A stretch of DNA of 64,000 nt, taken from assembly GCF_003933245.1 (NCBI RefSeq), contig NZ_QUSX01000002.1, positions 1,054,001 to 1,118,000 of the forward strand, in the 5' to 3' direction. This stretch comes from Maribacter algicola (lineage in GTDB: Bacteria > Bacteroidota > Bacteroidia > Flavobacteriales > Flavobacteriaceae). The position numbers and the translations under genes were made by a program. The notes under the pieces are model-generated. The model saw only the letters and a list, made by a program, of their open reading frames with translations, had not been told where the DNA came from and did no database searches. This document shows, piece after piece, positions 1-9,374 of this stretch (the first letter of the stretch is position 1; each line of letters opens with the position of its first letter).

Positions 1-2103
1 CGTACGACCGTAGAAGTACGATTGGATAAAAAAGTTTATAACGTTGGAAAAGATTTAACTAATAGTGGCGCAACAATTAGTGATGCCTTGGATAATATCC
101 CTTCCGTTACGGTGGATGTAGATGGAGCCATAGCATTGCGAGGCAATGGAAATGTAAGGATCTTGATAAATGGAAGACCATCCGCTCTTGCAGGTTTTGG
201 TTCTACCGATGCCTTGAGACAATTGCCTGCCGATGCCATTGAAAAAGTAGAGGTAATTACCAGTCCATCAGCTAGATACGATGCGGAAGGAACGGCAGGT
301 ATTTTGAACATCGTACTAAAGAAAGAAAAAACAAGGGGGTTCAATGGTACCATTAACACCACGGTGGGTTATCCAGGAACTTTTTCCATTACCCCTAACC
401 TTAACCTTCGTACGGATAACTTTAATATTTTTACTACAATAGGTTATCGATATAGGGAAGGCCCAGGAAATGGATTTTTTGACAATACTTACTTCAATGG
501 GACATTTGACAGAATCATTGAGGATAGGGATATCAATAGAAACAATAGCGGATTCAATGCCAATTTTGGAATAGAATATTTCCTAACTGAAAGTTCATCA
601 TTAACAGCAAGTGCCTTTGGTCGTTTAAACGACGGGGAGGATATAACAGATAACAATACCACGCGTTTTATTTCAACAAATGTTGATAGTAGAACCTTAC
701 GACGTGAAATTGAAGTTGAGGACGAAAAGAGTTATCAATTGGCGCTTAATTACAACAATAATTTTAATGATGAAGGTCATAAACTAACGGCAGATTTTCA
801 ATATTCCTACGACGAAGAAATAAAACCAATAAAAATTGAGGAAAACGAGACTTTTCCCAGTACTACCATATTGGATGCACAAAATATTGACCAGATAGAA
901 TTACAGAACGAAGTATTGTTACAGGTGGATTATGTTTTGCCTATGGGAGATGCCCAATTTGAAGCAGGTTACAGGGGTAATTTTGAAGAAAATGATAATG
1001 ACTTCGCCTTAGAACAAATTAATTTGGCAACGGGACAGTTTGAACCCAACGTAGGACTTACCAATCGTTTTGTATTTAACCAAAATATAAATGCCCTTTA
1101 TACCCAATATGGCAACAAATATGGGAAATTCTCATTTCTTGCCGGTCTACGATTGGAAAACACCCAATTAAAAGGTGAAGTAACAGGTGTTGATATTCAA
1201 ACACTACAGGATATTTTGGGCCCGGAAATCGATTTGGATTTCAATAAGAATTATTTGGGCCTTTTCCCTACGTTAAACCTAATTTATGAACTGGCGGAAA
1301 ACGAAAATATATCCTTAGGATATAACCGGCGAATCAATAGACCACGTGGATTCTTTATCAACCCTTTTCCCTCCTTTTCAAGTAGGACCAATGTTTTTCA
1401 AGGAAATCCAGATTTGGATCCTGCATTTGCGAATGCTTATGACCTTGGATATCTTAAAAGATGGGACAAATTGACCTTTACATCCTCTGTATATTATCAA
1501 AAAGAAACAAACTCTTTTGAACGTATACAGGAAGAGACAGGGGAATTGACAACTGACGGAATTGCCATCATACGGTCCCTACCCATAAACCTTTCAACAA
1601 ATGAACGCGTTGGAGCGGAAGTGGGCATACTTTATAATCCGTTCAAATGGTGGAGAATCAATGGTAGCTTCAACTTTTTTCAATTTAATTCAAGCGGCCT
1701 TTTTAACGGTGTAGATTTTGGGGCCAAGAACACAAGTTGGTTTTCAAGGTTCAGTTCAAAGGTTACCCTACCAGGAAAAATTGATTGGCAGACCAATGCT
1801 TTTTACAGAGGTCCTACCAACAATGCCCAAACGGAAAACAAAGGTATTTTCTCCATAAATCTAGCGTTTAGCAAAGATATACTTAAGGATAACGGTACCA
1901 TTGCCTTTAATGTTAGCGATTTATTGAACTCCAGAAAGAGATTATCCTTCACACAAACCCCTACGTTTACATCGGATAGTGAATTTCAATGGCGCGTAAG
2001 GCAGTTCAATCTTTCCTTTGTATACCGTATTAACCAAAAGAAACAGCGAGAAAGAAGACCGCAAAGAGATGATTCTGGTGACGATGAAGAGTTTAGTGGT
2101 TAG
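1..2103 (+). CDS. TonB-dependent outer-membrane receptor (OMP beta-barrel family), 5' end outside the window
   Basis: The frame is open to the left edge (first visible residues RTTVEVRLDKK), so the signal peptide and N-terminal carboxypeptidase-regulatory-like domain are missing. The first ~100 residues are a TonB plug: ALDNIPSVTVDVDG, then ALRGNGNVRILINGRPS, then a DAIEKVEVITSPSARYDAEGTAGILNIVLKK segment typical of plug ends. The remaining ~570 residues alternate short polar/aromatic strands, as in the large beta-barrel family of Bacteroidota receptors, and end in a charged Arg/Lys/Asp/Glu-rich tail. It should sit in the outer membrane and import an unknown ligand using TonB energy. The TTG at 22 is an internal codon, not the start. 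Family call is firm; substrate unknown. Confidence 0.92.
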   Translation, partial: RTTVEVRLDKKVYNVGKDLTNSGATISDALDNIPSVTVDVDGAIALRGNGNVRILINGRPSALAGFGSTDALRQLPADAIEKVEVITSPSARYDAEGTAGILNIVLKKEKTRGFNGTINTTVGYPGTFSITPNLNLRTDNFNIFTTIGYRYREGPGNGFFDNTYFNGTFDRIIEDRDINRNNSGFNANFGIEYFLTESSSLTASAFGRLNDGEDITDNNTTRFISTNVDSRTLRREIEVEDEKSYQLALNYNNNFNDEGHKLTADFQYSYDEEIKPIKIEENETFPSTTILDAQNIDQIELQNEVLLQVDYVLPMGDAQFEAGYRGNFEENDNDFALEQINLATGQFEPNVGLTNRFVFNQNINALYTQYGNKYGKFSFLAGLRLENTQLKGEVTGVDIQTLQDILGPEIDLDFNKNYLGLFPTLNLIYELAENENISLGYNRRINRPRGFFINPFPSFSSRTNVFQGNPDLDPAFANAYDLGYLKRWDKLTFTSSVYYQKETNSFERIQEETGELTTDGIAIIRSLPINLSTNERVGAEVGILYNPFKWWRINGSFNFFQFNSSGLFNGVDFGAKNTSWFSRFSSKVTLPGKIDWQTNAFYRGPTNNAQTENKGIFSINLAFSKDILKDNGTIAFNVSDLLNSRKRLSFTQTPTFTSDSEFQWRVRQFNLSFVYRINQKKQRERRPQRDDSGDDEEFSG

Positions 2104-2124
2104 CAATAAAATAATTGAAATAAC

Positions 2125-2158
2125 AAAAAAGGGAAGCAAAATGCTTCCCTTTTTTTAT
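2125..2158. terminator. Bidirectional intrinsic terminator between convergent genes
   Basis: An 8-bp stem (GGGAAGCA / TGCTTCCC) with an AAA loop is flanked by an A-run on the left and a T-run on the right, so it can terminate the receptor gene (+) and the small membrane-protein gene (-). Confidence 0.85.
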
Positions 2159-2170
2159 TTGATTATATTT

Positions 2171-2344
2171 TCAAGCTTGCCTTGCCGCTCTTTTCTTTTC
2201 TCGCCTTTCTTTTAATAGTTCTCTAATGTTTCCAATTAACCAATAGGGTACAACGAAAGTCAATAAGAAAATCATTAACCAAAAGCCTATTGTTAGAATG
2301 GTCAAAAAAGCTAAAAATCCCAGATATTGGTCGAATTCAAACAT
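2171..2344 (-). CDS. 57-residue membrane protein (hypothetical)
   Basis: A complete ATG-to-TGA frame on the minus strand fills the space between the receptor terminator and the fumC promoter region. The protein starts MFEFDQYLGF, has a long hydrophobic stretch (about residues 9-42, possibly one or two membrane passes) and ends in a very basic tail (RELLKERREKKRAARQA), consistent with an inner-membrane protein with a cytoplasmic C-terminus. It ends just before a bidirectional terminator. No family recognised; the membrane-like composition and clean boundaries are the evidence that it is real. Confidence 0.6.
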   Translation of the reverse strand: MFEFDQYLGFLAFLTILTIGFWLMIFLLTFVVPYWLIGNIRELLKERREKKRAARQA

Positions 2345-2451
2345 ACTCTACATTTTACTTTCCAAAGATACTTTGAAAATGATACAATTTGCAAGTCAAA
2401 ATTAAAAAAATATTTAATTCGCATTGAAGTCCAAAAAATTGGGCAAACCCC

Positions 2452-2459
2452 TAAATTTG
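2452..2459 (+). promoter_or_regulatory. Candidate -7 promoter box for fumC
   Basis: TAAATTTG fits the Bacteroidota -7 consensus TAnnTTTG and lies 21 bases before the fumC ATG. I see no convincing -33 TTG box at the right spacing, so this is tentative. Confidence 0.35.
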
Positions 2460-2480
2460 TTATCCTAAATATTTAACATC

Positions 2481-3878
2481 ATGAGTTACAGAATAGAAAA
2501 AGACACCATGGGCGAAGTAAAAGTGCCCAAGGAAAAGTATTGGGGTGCCCAAACGGAACGCTCCAGAAACAATTTTAAAATTGGTCCTTCGGCATCCATG
2601 CCGTTAGATATAGTTTATGGATTTGCCTATTTAAAGAAATCGGCCGCCTATGCCAATTGTGAGCTGGGGGTTCTATCGGAAGAAAAAAGAGACCTTATTT
2701 CCCAAGTCTGCGATGAAATTCTTTCAGGAAAACATGACGATCAATTTCCTTTGGTCATTTGGCAAACAGGTTCTGGCACCCAAAGTAACATGAATGTTAA
2801 TGAAGTGATCGCCAACAGAGCCCATGAAATTGCCGGAAAGGTAATTGGCGAAGGAGAAAAAACCATTCAACCGAATGATGATGTTAACAAATCCCAATCT
2901 TCGAACGATACGTTTCCAACGGGCATGCATATTGCCGCGTATAAAAAAATTGTAGAAACGACCATACCGGGCGTTAAGCAACTTAGGGATACCTTGGATA
3001 AAAAGGCGAAGGCATTTAAGGATGTTGTTAAAATAGGCAGAACCCATCTGATGGATGCCACTCCCCTAACCCTTGGGCAAGAATTCTCAGGATATGTGTC
3101 CCAATTGGACCACGGCCTAAAGGCCTTAAAAAATACCTTGGACCATTTGAGCGAACTGGCTCTTGGAGGCACTGCGGTTGGAACCGGATTGAACACACCG
3201 GAAGGCTACGATGTACTAGTATCCAAATACATTTCAGATTTTACCGGATTGCCCTTTAAAACGGCCGAAAACAAATTTGAGGCCCTTGCCGCCCATGATG
3301 CCATAGTAGAAAGCCACGGGGCATTGAAACAATTGGCCGTTTCCTTGAATAAAATTGCCAATGACATTCGTATGATGGCCTCGGGGCCACGTTCCGGTAT
3401 CGGCGAAATCATTATTCCGGCCAATGAGCCAGGAAGTTCGATCATGCCCGGCAAAGTAAACCCTACGCAATGTGAGGCCTTGACCATGGTCTGCGCACAG
3501 GTGATGGGAAACGATGTTGCCATTACCGTGGGAGGTACCCAAGGACATTATGAATTGAACGTATTTAAGCCCTTAATGGCCGCTAACATATTACAATCTG
3601 CCCAACTTTTAGGCGATGCATGTGCCAGTTTTGACGAGCATTGTGCTGTTGGTATTGAACCAAACCATGGGGTCATCAAACAACTCTTGAACAACTCCCT
3701 GATGTTGGTAACGGCCCTAAACACAAAGATAGGATACTATAAAGCGGCAGAAATTGCGAACACAGCGCATAAAAACGGAACAACACTAAAAGAGGAAGCC
3801 GTTAATCTAGGCTACGTAACCGCTGAAGAATATGACGAATGGGTCAAGCCAGAAAATATGGTTGGCAGCTTAAAGTAA
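2481..3878 (+). CDS. fumC: Fumarate hydratase class II
   Basis: Catalyses the reversible hydration of fumarate to L-malate in the TCA cycle; cytoplasmic homotetramer of the aspartase/fumarase superfamily. The 465-residue length is normal for the oxygen-stable class II enzyme. It shows the superfamily signature [13 protein letters not shown], the substrate-binding [15 protein letters not shown] and SSNDTFPT segments, and [19 protein letters not shown] with the active-site His. The start ATG has a short AT-rich leader behind a candidate TAAATTTG box. It is monocistronic and followed by a strong terminator. Confidence 0.97.
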   Translation: MSYRIEKDTMGEVKVPKEKYWGAQTERSRNNFKIGPSASMPLDIVYGFAYLKKSAAYANCELGVLSEEKRDLISQVCDEILSGKHDDQFPLVIWQTGSGTQSNMNVNEVIANRAHEIAGKVIGEGEKTIQPNDDVNKSQSSNDTFPTGMHIAAYKKIVETTIPGVKQLRDTLDKKAKAFKDVVKIGRTHLMDATPLTLGQEFSGYVSQLDHGLKALKNTLDHLSELALGGTAVGTGLNTPEGYDVLVSKYISDFTGLPFKTAENKFEALAAHDAIVESHGALKQLAVSLNKIANDIRMMASGPRSGIGEIIIPANEPGSSIMPGKVNPTQCEALTMVCAQVMGNDVAITVGGTQGHYELNVFKPLMAANILQSAQLLGDACASFDEHCAVGIEPNHGVIKQLLNNSLMLVTALNTKIGYYKAAEIANTAHKNGTTLKEEAVNLGYVTAEEYDEWVKPENMVGSLK

Positions 3879-3990
3879 GGAACCTTTGGCCATGCCCAAT
3901 AGGCATTGAAAAGAACCTTTACATTAAGTATCGACGTAAGTGTCTGAGCATTTGAATCTCGATTATCGAGTTAAACTGAGTACATAAATA

Positions 3991-4023
3991 AAAAGGGCGG
4001 TCTCAATTCGACCGCCCTTTTTG
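3991..4023. terminator. Bidirectional intrinsic terminator after fumC
   Basis: Stem GGGCGGTC / GACCGCCC with an A-run before and a T-run after, between the convergent fumC and coiled-coil genes. Confidence 0.9.
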
Positions 4024-4042
4024 TGCTTAATGGATAGTGTTA

Positions 4043-4930
4043 CTATTTCAAAGTGAACTTGGAAGTTCCCAATAATTTAAGTTTGTCATCATATACATTC
4101 ACCATATAATTACCATCTTGGAAATCACTGGCTGGTTTGTTGATATAATCACAAACATCCAAAGCCTTGTTTTCATAATAGAATTCCGTGGCCTTGCTGT
4201 AGGTTATAGAAGCACCCTCATCATTGGATTTAGAAAAACTTTCGCCCATCACATTTCCTTGTGGGTCCAATACTTCCAAATAAAACTCCCTGTCACCGGC
4301 TTGAGCGATTACATTGTCAGCCACCGTAAAACAAATTTTGAATTTATCCGTAGCCTTTGCCCTTTGGGTAGAAACCAATTTTCCACTGTTACGCTCCTTT
4401 ACGGCATCAACATTGAATTTAGACAAATTCAAGGCAGAACCTTTGGCAACGGCATCGGCCAATTGAGTGTTCTGCACAACCAAAGAATCGTTAAAAACTG
4501 TTTGTTTTTCCAACTCCACATACGTGCTGTCCCGTTGCATGGCGATCATAGTGTTGGAACGTGTCAAGGAATCAACTTGTTTCAACAACTGCTCTCTTTC
4601 GGCCTTAAGCACATCTACTTGTCTTCTGTACCTTGACAAGGCGGAAATATCGGCTTTCATTGTTTTAACGGAATCGATATATTTTGCAATATTGTCCCTT
4701 GCCGATACCAATTCCTCATTGGTAGCATTGCTTTCTAAAATAGCTTTATCGTATTCAGATTTTAAGCTATTCAAATCTTCAACAACCAATTCCTTTTCTT
4801 TTGTAAGAACGGTTTCCGTCTTTTTCTTATCCTGATAAAGACTAACAGTGTAGATAATAGTTCCCAATAGCACCACGCCAAGTAACGCTGCCAGGACCTT
4901 CAAACCATTGTTATTTTTTGTTTCGGTCAT
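4043..4930 (-). CDS. Membrane-anchored coiled-coil protein (hypothetical)
   Basis: 295 residues. After a polar N-terminus (MTETKNNNG) there is one transmembrane helix (about 10-32), then a long heptad-rich coiled coil (about 35-175) with many E/K/Q/L residues. The C-terminal globular part (about 195-295) has short beta-like segments (REFYLEVLDPQGNVMGES, NYMVNVYDDKLKLLGTSKFTLK). The predicted form is a bitopic membrane protein with a periplasmic C-domain. It resembles conserved Flavobacteriaceae proteins sometimes loosely labelled chromosome partitioning proteins, but no ParA ATPase motif is present and that label should not be used. Confidence 0.75.
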   Translation of the reverse strand: MTETKNNNGLKVLAALLGVVLLGTIIYTVSLYQDKKKTETVLTKEKELVVEDLNSLKSEYDKAILESNATNEELVSARDNIAKYIDSVKTMKADISALSRYRRQVDVLKAEREQLLKQVDSLTRSNTMIAMQRDSTYVELEKQTVFNDSLVVQNTQLADAVAKGSALNLSKFNVDAVKERNSGKLVSTQRAKATDKFKICFTVADNVIAQAGDREFYLEVLDPQGNVMGESFSKSNDEGASITYSKATEFYYENKALDVCDYINKPASDFQDGNYMVNVYDDKLKLLGTSKFTLK

Positions 4931-5098
4931 AATGTAATAATTAATTAATCTTGTTGATTTTCAACTAAAGTGTTTGTTTGTATCACTCTATATACGTAGG
5001 GAAGTTGTTTTTAGATTTTTTAATGTTAAATTATTTTAAATCTGTTTTCAATGCCTAACTTGTTTTAATAATTTTAAAGGCCGACAAACCTTACTTAC

Positions 5099-5557
5099 AT
5101 GCTAAAAATCGTACCTTTTGAAGAAGAATACAAGGATGTATTTAGGGACTTGAACTTGCTATGGTTAGAACGCTATTTTTATGTGGAAGAAAAAGACCAT
5201 GAACTTCTAAACGATTGTCAGACACATATCCTTACCCGCGGGGGGCTCATTTTTATCGGACTATTGGACCAAATACCTGTGGGCTGTTATTCTTTATTGA
5301 AAAAAACCGATGGAATCTTTGAATTGGGAAAAATGGCCGTGGATGAAAATTTCCAAGGCTTAAAAATCGGTCAACAAATGCTTGCCCATGCCATTGATTT
5401 TTGCAAAATGAATCAATGGAAAAAAATCGAATTGTACTCAAGCACCAAATTAAATACGGCTTTGCACATTTACAGAAAATTTGGATTTAAGGAAATTGTT
5501 TTAGAAGACAGCGCGCCTTACGCCAGATCTGATATTAAAATGGAATTAATACTTTAA
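5099..5557 (+). CDS. GNAT-family N-acetyltransferase
   Basis: 152 residues with a GNAT fold. The acetyl-CoA binding motif A region reads ELGKMAVDENFQGLKIGQQMLAHAID (a variant of Q/RxxGxG/A), followed by the usual KIELYSSTKLNTALHIYRKFGFKE motif B. It should transfer an acetyl group from acetyl-CoA to an unknown amine. Transcribed divergently from the coiled-coil gene; the next gene starts 19 bases downstream, so the two may be co-transcribed. Confidence 0.85.
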   Translation: MLKIVPFEEEYKDVFRDLNLLWLERYFYVEEKDHELLNDCQTHILTRGGLIFIGLLDQIPVGCYSLLKKTDGIFELGKMAVDENFQGLKIGQQMLAHAIDFCKMNQWKKIELYSSTKLNTALHIYRKFGFKEIVLEDSAPYARSDIKMELIL

Positions 5558-5576
5558 TCTAAACTATACTTTGAGA

Positions 5577-6386
5577 ATGAGAAATTTAACTTTAATACTT
5601 TTTGCAACAATACTTTTCTACTCCTGCAAAAACGGAGAGAAAAAGACCAATGACAAGGAAGCTGTTGAAATGGAAACGGCCGAAATCAATGATATGGAGA
5701 CCAATGCGATTTCCAATTCCATTGAGGTGATTCCCATCGAGCACGCCACAACCGTTTTAGAATGGAACGATGTAACCATTTATGTAGACCCCACTGGTGG
5801 AGCCAAGGCTTTTGAAGGCCAAAATGAACCTGATTTAATACTTATCACCGATATCCACGGAGACCATCTCAATATAGAGACCCTTCAAGAACTTACTACC
5901 TCCAATATTTCCTTTGTCGTTCCCCAAGCGGTCGCAGATCAACTACCCGAAGCATTCAATTCACAGTTGAAAATTTTGAATAACGGTGAAACTACAGAGC
6001 TAAAAGGTATAAAAATTGAGGCTATCCCTATGTACAACTTACGAGAGGAAGCTAAGGATTTTCATGTAAAGGGAAGAGGAAATGGATATGTACTTAACGT
6101 GGGAGACCAACGGATTTATTTCTCCGGTGACACCGAAGACATTCCAGAAATGCGAAACTTAGAAAACATAGACAAAGCCTTTGTGTGCATGAATCTCCCA
6201 TATACCATGAACGTTGAAAGTGCGGCATCGGCCGTTTTGGATTTTAAACCCGCCCAAGTGTATCCATATCATTACAGGGGCAGACCGGATGTTAGCGATG
6301 TCTCAAAATTCAAGGAACTGGTCAACGCCGGTAACCCAAAAATTGAGGTAATCCAATTGGATTGGTACCCAAGTGAAGAATACTAG
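5577..6386 (+). CDS. Metallo-beta-lactamase-fold hydrolase, lipoprotein
   Basis: The frame opens at a TTG at 5571, but the ATG at 5577 gives a better lipoprotein signal (MRNLTLILFATILFYSC), so I chose it. About 50 residues of acidic linker precede an MBL domain with the metal motif DIHGDHLN (HxHxDH variant with Asp in the first position), a second ligand region YFSGDTEDIPE and a C-terminal YPYHYRG histidine. This is the UPF0173/UlaG-like branch. It should be a lipid-anchored periplasmic hydrolase of unknown substrate. The first-position Asp instead of His deserves a check before assuming a full di-metal site. Confidence 0.85.
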   Translation: MRNLTLILFATILFYSCKNGEKKTNDKEAVEMETAEINDMETNAISNSIEVIPIEHATTVLEWNDVTIYVDPTGGAKAFEGQNEPDLILITDIHGDHLNIETLQELTTSNISFVVPQAVADQLPEAFNSQLKILNNGETTELKGIKIEAIPMYNLREEAKDFHVKGRGNGYVLNVGDQRIYFSGDTEDIPEMRNLENIDKAFVCMNLPYTMNVESAASAVLDFKPAQVYPYHYRGRPDVSDVSKFKELVNAGNPKIEVIQLDWYPSEEY

Positions 6387-6458
6387 AAATAATGTAACAT
6401 TACCTTTAAAATGTAGTCTTACAGCATAGAAACATTTAATCACTTAAAAAAATACTAC

Positions 6459-7865
6459 ATGAAATTAAAAGTAGGAATGTCTTTACTTCCATTATTATTT
6501 CTATTCATATTTGGTTGTCAAAACCAAAATGAAAAAAAGAATACCGATTCTAAGGAAGTTGCGCAGTTCAAGGTTCCTGTAGAATATTATACCTTGGACA
6601 ACGGTCTCAAGGTAATCCTTTCGCAGGATAAAACTTCCCCAACGGCCATCGTTGCCTTATACTATAATATAGGTTTTAGAATTGAGCCTAAGGACAGAAC
6701 TGGTTTTGCACACCTTTTTGAACATATGATGTTTCAAGGATCCAAGAATTTAGGCAAAATGGAGTTCATTAAGCTCGTACAGGAAAATGGAGGTGTCCTC
6801 AATGGTTCAACCAGGTTTGATTTTACGAATTATTTTGAAATTGTACCCTCCCATAAATTGGAGACCATGCTTTGGGCAGAAGCGGACCGAATGCGAGGTC
6901 TGGATATCACACAGGAAAACCTGACCAACCAACAGGGTGTGGTAAAAAACGAGGTGAAGGTGAACGTTCTCAATCAGCCGTATGGCGGGTTTCCTTGGTT
7001 GGACATGCCGCAGTATGCCAATTCAAATTGGTATAACGCCCACAACTTTTATGGTGACCTAGAAGATTTGGATGCGGCAAATCTGGAAGATGTTTCGAGC
7101 TTTTTTAAAACCTATTACGCTCCCAACAATGCGGCACTTTCCATTGTAGGGGATTTTGAAATGGATGAGACCAAGGCGTGGATCCAAAAGTATTTTGAAG
7201 ATATTCCTGCATCGGACTTACCCGCTAAACCGGACATTTCAGAGCCAAAACAAACCGAGGAAAAAACGTTTATAAAAAACGACGCCCTGGCCAATAAACC
7301 GGCCATTGCCCTCGCATATCATATGCCGCAAAGAAATTCCCCAGAATATTTTGCCATGGGCCTTTTAGACCAAATTTTGGTACAGGGGGACAATAGCCTT
7401 TTGGCCCAAAAACTGGAAAAGGAAAAAGGTTTTACGTCCAACGTTAGCGGCGGCATCAACTACTTGGGCAATATGTTCAATTACCAAGGCCCCATGCTTT
7501 GGATGTACGACTTGACTTATGATAACGACACTTCCAAAGAAGAAATTTTGACGGCCATTGATGAAGTCATGAACGGACTAAAGGATTCCATAGACCAACC
7601 CACAATAGATCGGGCCATCGTTAAAATCAGGTCACAACTCTATGATGACATTGGCGGAACCTTTGGATTGGGTAGGGCGGACTTGCTATGTGCGTTTGCC
7701 CTGTTCGATGACAATCCCGAAAGAATCAATACCCTAGAGGATTCCTTTAAGGAGATAACCCCAGAAATTGTCAAAAAAACTATCGACGAGTACTTAACAA
7801 AAACAAACAGAACCGTTTTAACGGTGAATCCACTTTTGGCAGAAAACGATAAAACCAAATCCTAA
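6459..7865 (+). CDS. M16-family zinc peptidase, catalytic subunit (lipoprotein)
   Basis: 468 residues with a lipoprotein signal (SLLPLLFLFIFGC). The inverted zinc motif HLFEH (HxxEH) is at about residue 90, with a distal Glu ligand in the region about 75 residues later (NEVKVNV), as in pitrilysin/processing-peptidase family M16. It is translationally coupled (TAATG overlap) to a second M16 gene without the zinc motif, the classic heterodimer arrangement. Expected to degrade peptides in the periplasm. Confidence 0.93.
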   Translation: MKLKVGMSLLPLLFLFIFGCQNQNEKKNTDSKEVAQFKVPVEYYTLDNGLKVILSQDKTSPTAIVALYYNIGFRIEPKDRTGFAHLFEHMMFQGSKNLGKMEFIKLVQENGGVLNGSTRFDFTNYFEIVPSHKLETMLWAEADRMRGLDITQENLTNQQGVVKNEVKVNVLNQPYGGFPWLDMPQYANSNWYNAHNFYGDLEDLDAANLEDVSSFFKTYYAPNNAALSIVGDFEMDETKAWIQKYFEDIPASDLPAKPDISEPKQTEEKTFIKNDALANKPAIALAYHMPQRNSPEYFAMGLLDQILVQGDNSLLAQKLEKEKGFTSNVSGGINYLGNMFNYQGPMLWMYDLTYDNDTSKEEILTAIDEVMNGLKDSIDQPTIDRAIVKIRSQLYDDIGGTFGLGRADLLCAFALFDDNPERINTLEDSFKEITPEIVKKTIDEYLTKTNRTVLTVNPLLAENDKTKS

Positions 7866-9250
7866 TGAAGCATTCCATTCTATATATCATTGCCCTAGCT
7901 TTTTCAATTGGAATAGTTGCCCAAGAAAAAGAAATGCCTCCTAAAGGAGGAGCACCTAAGAACTTCACCCTGCCAAAGAAGGAAATCGTTTCCTTTGACA
8001 ATGGATTAGATTTGGTCCTGATACCCTATGGCTCCATCCCCAAAGCGACGATTCGTTTCAGTATAAAGACAGGGAATATCGATGAAAACGAGGACCAAGT
8101 CTGGTTAAGTGATCTTTTGGCCGATTTGCTTGAGGAAGGAAGTACTACTAAAACGAGCAAACAAATTGCAGATGAGATGGCCGGTATGGGTGGAAACCTG
8201 AACATTGGCGTTGGTCTTCACACCTCCTCCATTAGCAGTTCCGTACTATATGAATTTGCCCCAGAAGCAATTAAGGTAATGGCCGATGTTCTGAAAAACC
8301 CAAAATTCCCAGAGTCTGAATTAGGTCGATTAAAAGATAATATGAAGCGGGACCTTTCAGTACAATTATCACGCCCTCAAGCCCAAGCCAGTAGGGACTT
8401 TTATGCAACCATTTATCCCGACCATCCCTATGGAAGAGTCTATCCTAGCGATGCTATGATAGATTCATACACCGTAGCCGATATAAAATCCTTTTATGAA
8501 AATCACTTTGGCGCTTTAAGGACCACGGTATACGTAGCGGGAAATTTTAATGCCGATGAAGTCAAAGCAGCGGTGGAAAGTGCGTTGGGCGATTGGAAAA
8601 AAGGTACTGAAGCAACCTATAATGTAGCAGAGCCCGTAACTTCCAATGAAATTAAAATCATCGATAGACCAGATGCCCCCCAGTCGACTATATACTACGG
8701 ACTTCCCACAGTGGGTCCTGAAGATAAGGATTTCATAGCACTTGATGTTACCAACTCCATTCTTGGTGGTTCTTTTGCATCACGGATTACAAGTAATATC
8801 CGAGAAGATAAAGGGTATACCTATTCACCCTACAGTAGTTTGGATACAAATTACAAAAGCGGGGTGTGGTATGAATCCGCAGATGTTACCACGGAGCACA
8901 CGGGTGCATCCTTGGCCGAAATCCAAAAAGAAATCAAACGTTTACAGGATGAACCACCAACACAAGAAGAATTGGACGGTATCATTAATTATGAATCGGG
9001 AATATACGTACTACAAAACTCAACCCCTAATGGCATCATAGGCCAATTGGTATTTTTGGACACCCACGATTTGGATGAGTCCTTTTTGACCAATAAGGTG
9101 CAGAAAATGCATGCCATTACGCCAAAAAAAGTACAGGAAATGACCCAAAAGTATATTAAGCCGGAAAACATGACCTTAATTGTCGTGGGAGATAAGGCCA
9201 AGATACAGGACCAAGTCATTGAAACGGTTCAAAAACCTTTGAAACAGTAA
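7865..9250 (+). CDS. M16-family peptidase partner subunit lacking the zinc site
   Basis: 461 residues with a Sec signal peptide (SILYIIALAFSIGIVAQ). It aligns with M16 domains (GLDLVLIPYGSIPKATIRFSIKTG at the N-terminus) but reads WLSDLLADLLEEGS where the catalytic subunit has HxxEH, so it cannot bind zinc there. The C-terminal half keeps the R/Y-containing region (SIREDKGYTYSPYSS) that contributes substrate binding in M16 partner subunits. The start overlaps the upstream stop by one base, implying equimolar translation with the catalytic subunit. Confidence 0.93.
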   Translation: MKHSILYIIALAFSIGIVAQEKEMPPKGGAPKNFTLPKKEIVSFDNGLDLVLIPYGSIPKATIRFSIKTGNIDENEDQVWLSDLLADLLEEGSTTKTSKQIADEMAGMGGNLNIGVGLHTSSISSSVLYEFAPEAIKVMADVLKNPKFPESELGRLKDNMKRDLSVQLSRPQAQASRDFYATIYPDHPYGRVYPSDAMIDSYTVADIKSFYENHFGALRTTVYVAGNFNADEVKAAVESALGDWKKGTEATYNVAEPVTSNEIKIIDRPDAPQSTIYYGLPTVGPEDKDFIALDVTNSILGGSFASRITSNIREDKGYTYSPYSSLDTNYKSGVWYESADVTTEHTGASLAEIQKEIKRLQDEPPTQEELDGIINYESGIYVLQNSTPNGIIGQLVFLDTHDLDESFLTNKVQKMHAITPKKVQEMTQKYIKPENMTLIVVGDKAKIQDQVIETVQKPLKQ

Positions 9251-9260
9251 TAAGACAATT

Positions 9261-9292
9261 AAGAAAGGGGCGAAAAATTTCGCCCCTTTCTT
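9261..9292. terminator. Bidirectional intrinsic terminator between M16 genes and ettA
   Basis: A long stem (AAGAAAGGGGCGA / TCGCCCCTTTCTT) separates convergent transcription units. Confidence 0.88.
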
Positions 9293-9374
9293 AATCACAA
9301 TGTTTAGTTGAAGTAGTATTTCCAAATATTGCACAGCCCATTGAGCGGCCCTTCAAATTCCCCTGACGAGGGTT

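Noticed and set aside
4118..4636. 172-residue plus-strand frame opposite the coiled-coil gene
   Set aside because: Antisense shadow, with no start context and composition mirroring the coiled coil.
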